Origin: Dongia mobilis
GTDB taxonomy: Bacteria; Pseudomonadota; Alphaproteobacteria; Dongiales; Dongiaceae
Assembly (NCBI RefSeq): GCF_004363235.1
Contig: NZ_SNYW01000006.1
Span: 186,001-250,000, forward strand
Length of the DNA stretch: 64,000 bases
Direction: 5' to 3'
Part shown: positions 11,880 to 24,064 of the stretch, one piece after another
Numbering within the stretch: position 1 is the stretch's first letter
Layout: the number at the start of each line of letters is the position of its first letter
The notes under the pieces: model-generated
What the model was told of the DNA's origin: nothing
Seen by the model: the letters and a program-made list of their open reading frames with translations, nothing else
The model's database searches: none
Program-made: the position numbers and the translations under genes

Positions 11880-12832
11880 AGACAGCGCATGCCATGGGCC
11901 ATGCCGGCGCAGCGACGGGAGCACTGTCGATGGCGGGACCGCCGCGCCGCCGGGCCATGCCGGCGCAGCGCGTGCCGGTTCGCCGTCGTCCGCGCTCGGC
12001 GCTGGAACGCCATGCCATCCGGGCGGCCGCAATCGGCGCCGGGATCCTTGCGCTGGTCGGCCTGCTCTATTGGTTCGTGGCCTCGGGCTGGAGTAGCTAT
12101 CTGTCGGCAGTGGCGGAGCGCAGCCTGCTGAAGGCCACCGCCGATGTCGGCTATCGCATCGAAACCCTCGACGTCGAGGGTCGCGGCGAGACCGGCAAGC
12201 AGGCGATCCTCATCGCCCTCGGGGCGCTCAAGGGCGATCCCATCTTCGCGCTCGATCTCAACGCGGCGCGGCAGCGTCTGCTGGAACTGCCCTGGGTTAC
12301 CGATGCGGTGGTCGAGCGGCGCCTGCCGGATAAGGTCCACGTTGTTCTGACCGAGGCCGAGCCGCTGGCATTGTGGCAGCGCCGGGGCGTGTTCCACCTC
12401 GTCAGCCGTCACGGGCAGGTAGTGGCGGTCTCGGATGTCGGGCGCTTTGCCCATCTTCCGGTCATCGTCGGCGAGGGCGCGCCGCTGGCGGCAGGCGAGT
12501 TGTTCGCCCTGCTGGCGACCGAACCCGATCTCAAGGACCGGGTCACCGCGGCCGTGCTGGTGGGCGAGCGGCGCTGGAACCTGCGCCTCGACAACGGCGT
12601 CGACGTCAAGCTGCCGGAACTGGATGCCGTCGCCGCCTGGTCGCGCTTCGCCGCACTGGAACGGCAGCATCATCTGCTGGCCAAGGACGTGACCGTGATC
12701 GACCTCAGGCAGCCCGACAAGCTGATCCTGCGCCAGCCGCCGCCGGCGGAATCGGCAACCCAGGATGAACCCGCCGCACAGCCCGCGGCCGCACCCGGCG
12801 CGGCCAGGCCAGGCGGCAGCAACGAGACCTGA
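11867..12832 (+). CDS. ftsQ: Cell division protein FtsQ
   Basis: Bitopic inner-membrane divisome protein that links early and late division proteins in the periplasm. 321 residues: a long basic cytoplasmic N-terminus (Arg/Pro-rich, about 50 residues), one transmembrane helix near residues 50-72 (GAGILALVGLLYWFVA), a POTRA domain beginning around YRIETLDVEGRGETGK, then the beta-domain with VVERRLPDKVHVVLTE. A Pro/Ala-rich tail of about 30 residues closes the protein. The ATG at 11867 overlaps the end of ddl by 13 bases and is the first in-frame start that leaves the full basic region. ftsA follows after 2 bases. Confidence 0.9.
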   Translation: MRRLKTAHAMGHAGAATGALSMAGPPRRRAMPAQRVPVRRRPRSALERHAIRAAAIGAGILALVGLLYWFVASGWSSYLSAVAERSLLKATADVGYRIETLDVEGRGETGKQAILIALGALKGDPIFALDLNAARQRLLELPWVTDAVVERRLPDKVHVVLTEAEPLALWQRRGVFHLVSRHGQVVAVSDVGRFAHLPVIVGEGAPLAAGELFALLATEPDLKDRVTAAVLVGERRWNLRLDNGVDVKLPELDAVAAWSRFAALERQHHLLAKDVTVIDLRQPDKLILRQPPPAESATQDEPAAQPAAAPGAARPGGSNET

Positions 12833-12834
12833 CG

Positions 12835-14091
12835 ATGAAGAAGCCACGCATCGCGCCGAAGAACGGATTGATCGCCGCCATCGATGTGGGCAGCAGCAAG
12901 ATCTGCTGCTTCATCGCGCGCGTCGCCGATGACGGCCGCCCGAACGTGATCGGCATCGGCCATCAGGTCTCGCGCGGCCTGCGCGCCGGCACGGTGGTCG
13001 ACATGGAGCAGGCCGAAATGGCAGTGCTTTCCACCGTCCATGCGGCCGAGCAGATGGCCGGCGAGACGATCCAGGAGGTTGTGCTCAACCTTTCCGGCGG
13101 CTACCCGGCCTCGCAGACTGTCGGTGTCGAGGTGCCGCTGTCGGGCCGCGAGGTCGGCGACCACGATCTCGAGCGGGTCCTCCTGCATGGCAGCCAGATC
13201 AACGGCAATGCCGAGCGCCGCCTCATCCATTCGATTCCGGTCGGCTATTCGATCGACGGTTCCAAGGGCATCCGCGATCCCCGCGGCATGTTCGGCGAGC
13301 GCCTCGGCGTCGACATGCATGTCATCACCGCGGCGGCCGGGGCGGTGCGCAATCTCACCAATTGCGTGGCGCGATGCCATCTCGACATCAATGCACTGGT
13401 CGTTTCGCCCTTTGCCTCGGGCCTTTCCAGCCTGGTCGATGACGAGATGGATCTCGGCGTCACCGTCATCGACATGGGTGCCGGTACCACCTCGCTGGCG
13501 GTCTTCTTCGACGGCCATGTCGTCTATACCGATTCCGTGCCGATCGGCGGCGCCCATGTCACCAACGACATCGCCCGCGGCCTCTCGACCCCGCTGACCC
13601 ATGCCGAGCGCATGAAGACGCTCTATGGCAACTGCCTAGCGACCCCCGCCGACGAGCGCGAGATTATCCAGGTGCCGCAGGTGGGCGAGGAGGAGAGCGG
13701 CCTGATGAACGCGATCCCGCGCTCGATCCTGATCGGCATCATCCAGCCGCGCCTCGAGGAGACATTCGAACTGGTGCGCTCGCGCCTCGAGAGTTCTGGC
13801 TTCGACAAGGTGGCCGGCCGCCGCGTCGTGCTGACCGGCGGCGCCAGCCAGCTGTCCGGCGTGCGCGAGTTGTCCGCCCTGGTACTCGACAAGCAGGTGC
13901 GCATGGGACGGCCCCTGCGCATTCACGGCCTTGCCGACGCCACCAACGGTCCCGCTTTCACCACCGCCGCCGGGTTGCTTGCCTATGCCCTGGAGACGGA
14001 ATCCGACCAGCACCTTCCTGCCAAAGCGCGGGACCAGGCGCCGAACGGCCTGATCGGCCGCTTCGGTACCTGGTTGCGCGACAATTTCTGA
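12835..14091 (+). CDS. ftsA: Cell division protein FtsA
   Basis: Actin-like ATPase that anchors FtsZ filaments to the membrane and recruits later divisome proteins. 418 residues. The phosphate-1 motif IAAIDVGSSKICCFIA is at about residues 11-26, phosphate-2 VIDMGAGTTSLAVF near 211-224, and VVLTGGASQLSGV is the adenosine motif. The last residues GLIGRFGTWLRDNF form the amphipathic membrane-targeting helix. It lies 42 bases before ftsZ, as in most dcw clusters. Confidence 0.96.
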   Translation: MKKPRIAPKNGLIAAIDVGSSKICCFIARVADDGRPNVIGIGHQVSRGLRAGTVVDMEQAEMAVLSTVHAAEQMAGETIQEVVLNLSGGYPASQTVGVEVPLSGREVGDHDLERVLLHGSQINGNAERRLIHSIPVGYSIDGSKGIRDPRGMFGERLGVDMHVITAAAGAVRNLTNCVARCHLDINALVVSPFASGLSSLVDDEMDLGVTVIDMGAGTTSLAVFFDGHVVYTDSVPIGGAHVTNDIARGLSTPLTHAERMKTLYGNCLATPADEREIIQVPQVGEEESGLMNAIPRSILIGIIQPRLEETFELVRSRLESSGFDKVAGRRVVLTGGASQLSGVRELSALVLDKQVRMGRPLRIHGLADATNGPAFTTAAGLLAYALETESDQHLPAKARDQAPNGLIGRFGTWLRDNF

Positions 14092-14133
14092 CCATGCGTA
14101 CCGAATAACATCCTGAAAACTGGAGGCACCACA

Positions 14134-15936
14134 ATGACGCTCAATCTGTCACTTCCCCAAGATCCCTTCGATATCCGCCCGAAGATCACCGTGATCGGCG
14201 TGGGTGGCGCCGGCGGCAACGCCGTCAACAACATGATCCGCTCGAAGCTGGAAGGCGTCGAGTTCATGGTCGCCAATACCGACGCCCAGGCCCTGCAGCA
14301 ATCCTTGTGCGAACGCCGCATCCAGCTGGGTTCGACGGTCACCAAGGGCCTCGGCGCCGGCGCGCGTCCGGATATCGGCCGCGCCTCGGCCGAGGAGGCC
14401 GTGCGCGAGATCGCCGAACAGCTGGCCGGTTCCAACATGGCCTTTATCACCGCCGGCATGGGTGGTGGCACCGGCACGGGGGCGGCACCCGTGGTGGCGC
14501 AGATCGCGCGCGAACAGGGCATCCTGACTGTCGGTGTGGTGACCAAGCCCTTCCATTTCGAGGGTGCCCACCGCATGCGGCTTGCCGATTCCGGCATCCA
14601 GGAGTTGCAGCAGTATGTCGACACGCTGATCATCATCCCGAACCAGAATCTGTTCCGCATCGCCAACGAGAAGACCACCTTCGCCGACGCCTTCAAGATG
14701 GCCGACGAGGTGCTCTATTCAGGTGTCCGCGGTGTCACCGATCTGATGGTCATGCCCGGCCTCATCAACCTCGATTTCGCGGATATCCGCGCCGTCATGA
14801 GCGAGATGGGCAAGGCGATGATGGGCACCGGCGAGGCGACCGGCGACAACCGCGCCATCGCCGCGGCCGAGGCGGCGATCTCGAACCCGCTGCTCGACGA
14901 GGTCAGCATGAAGGGTGCGCGCGGCGTCCTCATCAACATCACCGGCGGCATGGACATGACCCTGTTCGAGGTCGACGAGGCGGCCAATCGCATTCGCGAC
15001 GAGGTCGACCCCGACGCCAACATCATCTTCGGCTCGACCTTCGACCAGTCGCTCGATGGCAAGATCCGCATCTCGGTGGTGGCGACCGGGATCGAATCGG
15101 TGGCGCAGATGCAGCCGCGCGGCAATGCGGCCGGCGGCCTTTCCATCGTCGCCCGCAACCCGCACCCGCAGGCTGCTGTTACGGCCGGTGCGGAGGAACG
15201 CAGTGCCGGAATCTCGGTACAACCCGTCGCCATGCCCGCCGGTGCGGTGACGGCCCATGCCGCGCCGCGCGCGGCGATGGGCCAGGTCCAGATGCCCCAG
15301 CCGCATATGAGCCAGCCGCAAATGGGCCACATGCAGATGGCAACGCCGACCATGGGCGCCAACGCCCTGCAGGCCCAGCCGGCCAGGCCGATCCTGAAGG
15401 ACGAGATGTCGGCGCTGGAGGCAATCGCCGGTCGCTCGGTGGTTCAGGCGCAGGAACGCGGCGAACCCACCGGCGGCGCCTTCATCGCGCCCCCGGCAAT
15501 GGAAGCCCGGTCGAGCCAGCCGGCCGTTTCCCAGCCGGTCGTGTCCCCGCCGGTTGTTACGCAGCCCCAGGTCGCACAGCCCGTCGCCCAGCCGCAAGTT
15601 ACGGCCTCGGGCCGCGCGACTGGCGCTTTGCCGGCGGGTTATGACGGCGTGCCGCCCCAGGCCTTGCAGGCGGGAGCCGATGCCGGCCAGGCGGAAGTCC
15701 GCCGTCGGCCGCCGAGCCTGTTCGAGAAGATGACCAGCCGCTTCGCCGGCCAGGGCAAGAATGCCGGCCCGGCTGCGCAGCCGGCCCAGCCCCGCACCGA
15801 GCCGCGGGTGCGCAACGAAGCCCAGGCCGGATACCAGCCGTCCTTCAACCTCGACCCCGCCGAGCGGATCGGTACGTCGCGGAGCGAGGAGGAGACGCTG
15901 GACATTCCGGCCTTCCTGCGGCGCCAGGCGAATTGA
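14134..15936 (+). CDS. ftsZ: Cell division GTPase FtsZ
   Basis: Tubulin-like GTPase forming the Z ring. 600 residues. [13 protein letters not shown] lies near residue 21, the tubulin signature [10 protein letters not shown] near 110-120 and the synergy loop NLDFADI near 212-218. The GTPase core ends near residue 320. A linker of roughly 265 residues follows, rich in Pro, Gln, Ala and Met, with a Met/Gln/His patch around residues 389-410. The protein ends in the conserved FtsA-binding peptide [12 protein letters not shown]. The ribosome-binding site is GGAGG at 14122-14126. The long linker is usual for alphaproteobacterial FtsZ. A strong terminator follows 61 bases downstream. Confidence 0.97.
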   Translation: MTLNLSLPQDPFDIRPKITVIGVGGAGGNAVNNMIRSKLEGVEFMVANTDAQALQQSLCERRIQLGSTVTKGLGAGARPDIGRASAEEAVREIAEQLAGSNMAFITAGMGGGTGTGAAPVVAQIAREQGILTVGVVTKPFHFEGAHRMRLADSGIQELQQYVDTLIIIPNQNLFRIANEKTTFADAFKMADEVLYSGVRGVTDLMVMPGLINLDFADIRAVMSEMGKAMMGTGEATGDNRAIAAAEAAISNPLLDEVSMKGARGVLINITGGMDMTLFEVDEAANRIRDEVDPDANIIFGSTFDQSLDGKIRISVVATGIESVAQMQPRGNAAGGLSIVARNPHPQAAVTAGAEERSAGISVQPVAMPAGAVTAHAAPRAAMGQVQMPQPHMSQPQMGHMQMATPTMGANALQAQPARPILKDEMSALEAIAGRSVVQAQERGEPTGGAFIAPPAMEARSSQPAVSQPVVSPPVVTQPQVAQPVAQPQVTASGRATGALPAGYDGVPPQALQAGADAGQAEVRRRPPSLFEKMTSRFAGQGKNAGPAAQPAQPRTEPRVRNEAQAGYQPSFNLDPAERIGTSRSEEETLDIPAFLRRQAN

Positions 15937-15997
15937 TCGCCGGGCGATGAACGACCGGGCCTTCCGGGGCCCGGATTGTGGTGCGTTTCCAACTTGC

Positions 15998-16034
15998 AGG
16001 GCCCGGCAGCCAAGGCTGCCCGGGCCCTATTTTT
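15998..16034 (+). terminator. Intrinsic terminator of the dcw operon
   Basis: A 14-pair stem with one bulged G: left arm 15998-16011 (AGGGCCCGGCAGCC), 2-base loop, right arm 16014-16028, followed by ATTTTT. It lies just after ftsZ and is oriented to end + strand transcription. It separates the dcw cluster from bamD. Confidence 0.8.
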
Positions 16035-16131
16035 CTGGTCCGTCCGGAATCCCCAGCCAAAACCGCGCCGGTTGCCTTTTCCCATTGTGCGCAAAAGAGT
16101 TAGCGTCGGTCGAAGTGCCTCGGGCCGGGGC

Positions 16132-16160
16132 TTGAGCGCAACGCCCCGCCCGCCTATAGT
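16132..16160 (+). promoter_or_regulatory. Sigma-70-type promoter upstream of bamD
   Basis: TTGAGC at 16132-16137 and TATAGT at 16155-16160 are separated by exactly 17 bases. The predicted transcription start is near 16167, giving a leader of about 24 bases to the bamD ATG at 16191. It follows the terminator after ftsZ, which makes it a sensible start for a bamD-recN-ligA transcript. Confidence 0.55.
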
Positions 16161-16190
16161 CGACCCGCTTTGGCCCGGGAAAACAGGCGT

Positions 16191-17327
16191 ATGTCGATTC
16201 GAAATCACCACAATTCAACGCCTTGGCGGCGTACGCGCGGCCAACTGGCTGCTCTTGCCCTGGCTGGTGCCCTGCTCGCCGCCTGTTCGTCGGACCCCGA
16301 GCCGCAGATTCCCGATACGCCGGTCGAGGTGCTCTACAATAACGCCAAGGACGCCCTCGAAGGGGGCGAGCCGCGTCGCGCTGCCACCTTGTTCGACGAG
16401 GTCGAGCGCCAGCACCCCTATTCCAAATGGGCAACCCAGGCGCAGCTGATGGCGGCCTATTCCTACTATCTGGTCGACGCCTATGACGACGCCATTCCGG
16501 CGCTGGAGCGATTTATCGAACTGCATCCGGGCAACCGCAATGCCGCCTATGCCTTCTACCTGCGCGCCCTTTGCTACTACGAGCAGATCGAGGACGTGAC
16601 GCGCGACCAGGGCAACACCGAACTGGCACAGCGGGCTCTCTCCGACGTGATCGCCCGCTTCCCCAACACACCCTATTCGCGCGATGCCACAGTGAAGCTG
16701 GACCTGGTCATGGACCATCTCGCCGGCAAGGAAATGGATGTCGGCCGCTATTATCTGAAGCGCCATCAGTATCTGGGCGGCATCAACCGTTTCAAGAACG
16801 TGGTAGACCGCTTCCAGACCACCAGCCATGTGCCGGAGGCGCTGTTGCGCCTTACCGAATCCTATGTCGCCCTCGGTGTCTTTGCCGAGGCGCAGAAGTC
16901 CACCGCCGTGCTGGGCTACAACTATCCGGGCTCCAGCTGGTACCAGGATGCCTACAACCTGCTGGTCAATGCCGGCATCTCGCCCGATGGCGGCGAGGCG
17001 CCGCCACCGGTGGCCCTGGTGAACCCGGCGGATCTCGGCACCAGCACCGAGCCTGTTGTCGAGCCGGTTGCCGCGCCGGATGTGCAGCCGGCGCCGCCGG
17101 CCATGCCGGTCGACCCAGTCGAGGGCAGTCCCACCGGCATGCCGCTGGAAGCCCCGGTGCCGATGGCGCCGGATCCGGCGGCACCCGACGGGCTGATCGG
17201 CCAGGATGGTACCCAATTGCAGACCAATACGCCGGACGACATGTTTGGAACGGAAGACGGAAACAACGTGGATCCCTCGGGCGAGCCTTTGCTGATTCCC
17301 GGCGAAGAGCCGCAATGGCCGCAATAG
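16191..17327 (+). CDS. bamD: Outer-membrane assembly lipoprotein BamD
   Basis: Lipoprotein of the Bam complex, which inserts beta-barrel proteins into the outer membrane. 378 residues. A basic N-terminus and hydrophobic stretch lead to the lipobox LLAAC, with the lipidated Cys at residue 32. Tetratricopeptide repeats follow (ALEGGEPRRAATLFDEVERQ, YDDAIPALERFIELHPGN), as in the ComL family. The last 110 residues are Pro/Ala/Asp-rich and not part of the TPR fold, making this longer than E. coli BamD. ATG 16191 is preferred over an upstream in-frame TTG at 16170, which would be almost leaderless from the predicted promoter. recN follows after 16 bases. Confidence 0.9.
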   Translation: MSIRNHHNSTPWRRTRGQLAALALAGALLAACSSDPEPQIPDTPVEVLYNNAKDALEGGEPRRAATLFDEVERQHPYSKWATQAQLMAAYSYYLVDAYDDAIPALERFIELHPGNRNAAYAFYLRALCYYEQIEDVTRDQGNTELAQRALSDVIARFPNTPYSRDATVKLDLVMDHLAGKEMDVGRYYLKRHQYLGGINRFKNVVDRFQTTSHVPEALLRLTESYVALGVFAEAQKSTAVLGYNYPGSSWYQDAYNLLVNAGISPDGGEAPPPVALVNPADLGTSTEPVVEPVAAPDVQPAPPAMPVDPVEGSPTGMPLEAPVPMAPDPAAPDGLIGQDGTQLQTNTPDDMFGTEDGNNVDPSGEPLLIPGEEPQWPQ

Positions 17328-17343
17328 GCTGATCGGGCGGACC

Positions 17344-21173
<3,830 letters not shown>

Positions 21174-21210
21174 TCGAACAGGCGGCCGGACCAGCATTCT
21201 GGTCGGGGGC

Positions 21211-21705
21211 ATGATCGAGCCGGATGATCTCAAATCCCAGGTGGTCCGCGCCGGCTACCAATACTGGCTGGCGTGCAGCGCGGCATCGCCCGGGAACCTG
21301 CCGGCGCGCGGCGATCTCGATCCGCTGACCGAGGTACCCCGGCTCGTTCCCCATATGATGCTGAAGGATGTCCGGCGAGACCCCCTCGATTTCCGCTACC
21401 GGTTGCTCGGCACGGCTCTGCGCATTCATATGAGCCAGGACTGGACCGGACAATGGCTGTCGCGAATTCCGTTCCAGAGCGCCGGTTCGACAATCTGGGC
21501 CAACAATGTCTGGGTGGTCGAAAATGCGCGGCCGCTGCTGGCCAGACCACCCTATGTCGGCCCGCACAAGGACTTCCTTCATGTCGAAAGCATCATCCTG
21601 CCGCTGGCAAGCGACCACGCGCGGGTCGACATGTTGATGTTCTTCGTCGATTTCATCCGGCGCGACGCACCGGTTCGGCCAACGCCCGACCCCCGGCGCG
21701 ATTGA
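21211..21705 (+). CDS. PAS_5-type sensory domain protein
   Basis: Small cytoplasmic protein of 164 residues resembling the PAS_5 (PF07310) family common in Rhodospirillales. Seen in the sequence: a region with PLTEVPRLVPHMMLKDVRRD, then DFRYRLLGTALRIHMSQDWTGQWLS and a conserved late stretch VESIILPLA. Members have one PAS-like fold and no effector domain, and their ligands are unknown. It starts 37 bases after ligA with a G-rich ribosome-binding site, and ends 27 bases from the convergent histidine kinase. A functional pairing with that kinase is inference only. A second, related protein lies at 43950-44483. Confidence 0.7.
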   Translation: MIEPDDLKSQVVRAGYQYWLACSAASPGNLPARGDLDPLTEVPRLVPHMMLKDVRRDPLDFRYRLLGTALRIHMSQDWTGQWLSRIPFQSAGSTIWANNVWVVENARPLLARPPYVGPHKDFLHVESIILPLASDHARVDMLMFFVDFIRRDAPVRPTPDPRRD

Positions 21706-21732
21706 AGCGTTTCACCTTTTCGCGAAAGCGAT

Positions 21733-23478
21733 CTAGCGCCGGTCGACCCAGCGCCGCAGATAGACATGCACACGGGTGCCCTTGCCGACCTCGCTCTCGA
21801 TCTTCAGTCGACCGCCCATCGCCTCGGCCAGCGAGCTGCAGATCGACAGGCCGAGGCCGACGCCGCCGGTATCGCGTGCATGCGCATCGGACACCTGTAC
21901 GAAAGGCTTCAATACGTCGACCAGCCGGTCGGGCGGTATGCCGCGGCCGGTATCCTCGACCACGAGCTCGATCTCGCGGTCGGATGCCGCGGCTGCGCTG
22001 ATGGAAACCGTGCCGCCTTCCGGCGTGAATTTGATCGCGTTCGAAACGAGGTTCGAGAGGATCTGCATGGTGGCGCGGGTGTCGCCGGCAAAGACGAGCC
22101 CCTCGTCCTGGTCGCCGTCCCTCAGGGAAAGGTGAATTCCCTTTGCGGTTGCCGCTACGCCCATCTCGTTGCCGATATGCCGCCAGACCTCGGGTAGCGT
22201 GGTGCCCTCGATGCGCATTTCGTGCTTGCCCGCCTCGATGCGCGAGAGATCCAGGATCTGGTTGATGAGGATCAGCAGGTTGCGGCCGCTCTGATTGATG
22301 TCCCTGACGTAATCCAGATAGCGCTCGTTGGCCAGCGGGCCGAAGGCCTGGCTGGAAATGACCTCGGAGAAACCGATGATGGCGTTGAGCGGCGTGCGCA
22401 ATTCATGGCTCATGACGCCAAGGAAACTGGATTTGGCGCGGCTTGCCGCATTGGCCGCTTCCAGCGCCTGGCGCGTGCGGCGCTCGCGCTGCGCCAGCTG
22501 GTGTCCGCCATAATGGGCGAGCCACAGCAGGAACAGGATCGTTGCTGCCGTTCCCAGGCCGACGACCAGCGATTGTATGTACCAGTTTCCCATGGTCGTG
22601 CTGCTTGGCACCGACAGGACGACGACCAGCGGCGCGTTCGGCAGCCGGCGCGCGGAGACGACGCGTTCGACGCCATCGACCGGGCTCCGGTGCCAGGTCA
22701 GGCCGAAATCGCGCCCCACCAGAATGCGGTTGAAGACCGGCGTGTCCGACAGGTCCATGCCCTCGACTTCCGGGTCGGGTGGCGAGCGCATCAACAGTAT
22801 GCCGTCGTCGCGGATCAGCGTCACCGCCGTCTGCGGCCCCAGATCGATGGCGGCGAAGAAATCCTGCAGGTAATCCATGTCGAGACCGACGCGAACGATC
22901 CCGCCGAAGCTGCCGTCCGGGCGGATGATGGCCCGGCTGAAAGCGATGCCGGGCTCGCCGGTCGTGGCGCTGCGCAAAGGCCCGCTGATATAGGTGCCCG
23001 TGACCGCGCCGTCGCGCAGCAGGCGGAAATACTCGCGGTCGGCGATGTCGTGCTCCGGTGCAGGATGCTCGCGCGAGATTGCCTGCGCCCGACCGTCGGC
23101 GTCGAAAACCGCCAGCGTCCGGACGAAGGCAAGGCTGTCGGCAATGTCGCGAAAGGCAAGATGCAGGCGCAGGCGGTCCGCCGGATCGGCCAGATCTTGG
23201 GTCTTGATACGGTCGAGAGACTGGGACAGCACCAGGTCGATCGTCTGCATGGTCCGGTTGACATGTTCGGACAGCGCTACCGACAGATTGGTGAGTTCGC
23301 GCTCGATATTGGCCCGGTTGAGTGCATGCAGCCACCAGATGCTGGCAACTGCCACCGCCAGGGTCAGGGCGATGATCGCCAGCGTCACCAGCCGCAGCGG
23401 ATTGTCGCCGCGCAGCCAAGCGAGCATCCGGCGCACCGAGGCGCGGCCGCTTCCAGGCGCAAACTTGGCTATCGGCAT
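21733..23478 (-). CDS. Membrane sensor histidine kinase (orphan)
   Basis: 581 residues. Transmembrane helix near 29-50, periplasmic double-Cache/PDC-like sensor (about 51-290, containing DREYFRLLRDGAVTGTYISGP, a Cache signature), second helix near 297-320, then HisKA with phospho-acceptor His358 (SHELRTPLNAIIGFSE) and HATPase with N box SNAIKFTPEGG and G boxes DTGRGIPPDR and GVGLGLS. No HAMP linker or receiver domain is visible. Cache kinases usually sense small metabolites. The ATG at 23478 has a GGGGA site just upstream, so it is preferred over the GTG at 23493. No response-regulator gene is adjacent. Confidence 0.85.
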   Translation of the reverse strand: MPIAKFAPGSGRASVRRMLAWLRGDNPLRLVTLAIIALTLAVAVASIWWLHALNRANIERELTNLSVALSEHVNRTMQTIDLVLSQSLDRIKTQDLADPADRLRLHLAFRDIADSLAFVRTLAVFDADGRAQAISREHPAPEHDIADREYFRLLRDGAVTGTYISGPLRSATTGEPGIAFSRAIIRPDGSFGGIVRVGLDMDYLQDFFAAIDLGPQTAVTLIRDDGILLMRSPPDPEVEGMDLSDTPVFNRILVGRDFGLTWHRSPVDGVERVVSARRLPNAPLVVVLSVPSSTTMGNWYIQSLVVGLGTAATILFLLWLAHYGGHQLAQRERRTRQALEAANAASRAKSSFLGVMSHELRTPLNAIIGFSEVISSQAFGPLANERYLDYVRDINQSGRNLLILINQILDLSRIEAGKHEMRIEGTTLPEVWRHIGNEMGVAATAKGIHLSLRDGDQDEGLVFAGDTRATMQILSNLVSNAIKFTPEGGTVSISAAAASDREIELVVEDTGRGIPPDRLVDVLKPFVQVSDAHARDTGGVGLGLSICSSLAEAMGGRLKIESEVGKGTRVHVYLRRWVDRR

Positions 23479-23681
23479 GACTTCCCCGAACACGTCATTG
23501 AGAAGCGATTTTAGTTGTTTTGTTGTAAAAACGATATGCGTGACTTGAGCGCCGGTTGCGCCTAATAATAGGACTGGTTCCCCTGATCATCGCGTCTCGC
23601 GCCGCCACCTGTACGACGCGATCGCCCAGCGGCGGGAAATACGCCGTTGCAACGCCAGGGCGCCGAACATGGGATGTCGCC

Positions 23682-23924
23682 ATGAACCAGAAACCGATCG
23701 CGCCTGTCGCAAGGCCAGTTTCGAGGAAGCAGCATCCGTCATCGCCGGTTTCGGCCCGCGGGCGGTACGGCTGGCAATCCGGGGCCACGGCCATCGAATA
23801 CGGCCTGATCGCCGCCCTGGTGGCGCTCTCGATCTATGTGGGAGTGCTGGTCGCCGGCAACGGCCTGAGCGAGGTATTCCTGGTGGTGGGCAACCAGCTG
23901 CAGGCGGTTCTCGACGCCATCTGA
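23682..23924 (+). CDS. Flp/Fap-type class IVb pilin
   Basis: 80-residue prepilin. A hydrophilic leader of about 31 residues ends in a Gly-Ala cleavage site (QSG/ATAIEYG), and the mature protein starts with the Flp signature ATAIEYGLIAALVALSI, the hydrophobic assembly helix. A prepilin peptidase (TadV/CpaA) would process it and a Tad system would export it, but no tad/cpa gene is in the window. ATG 23682 has GGGA 7 bases upstream. It stands alone between a kinase on the opposite strand and tRNA-Thr. Confidence 0.85.
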   Translation: MNQKPIAPVARPVSRKQHPSSPVSARGRYGWQSGATAIEYGLIAALVALSIYVGVLVAGNGLSEVFLVVGNQLQAVLDAI

Positions 23925-23946
23925 CCGCGCCTCCGGAGGAGAAGGC

Positions 23947-24021
<75 letters not shown>

Positions 24022-24064
24022 GCCCTAGGGGTGGAAACCCGGCCGGATCGGCGCGGGCCGGAAG

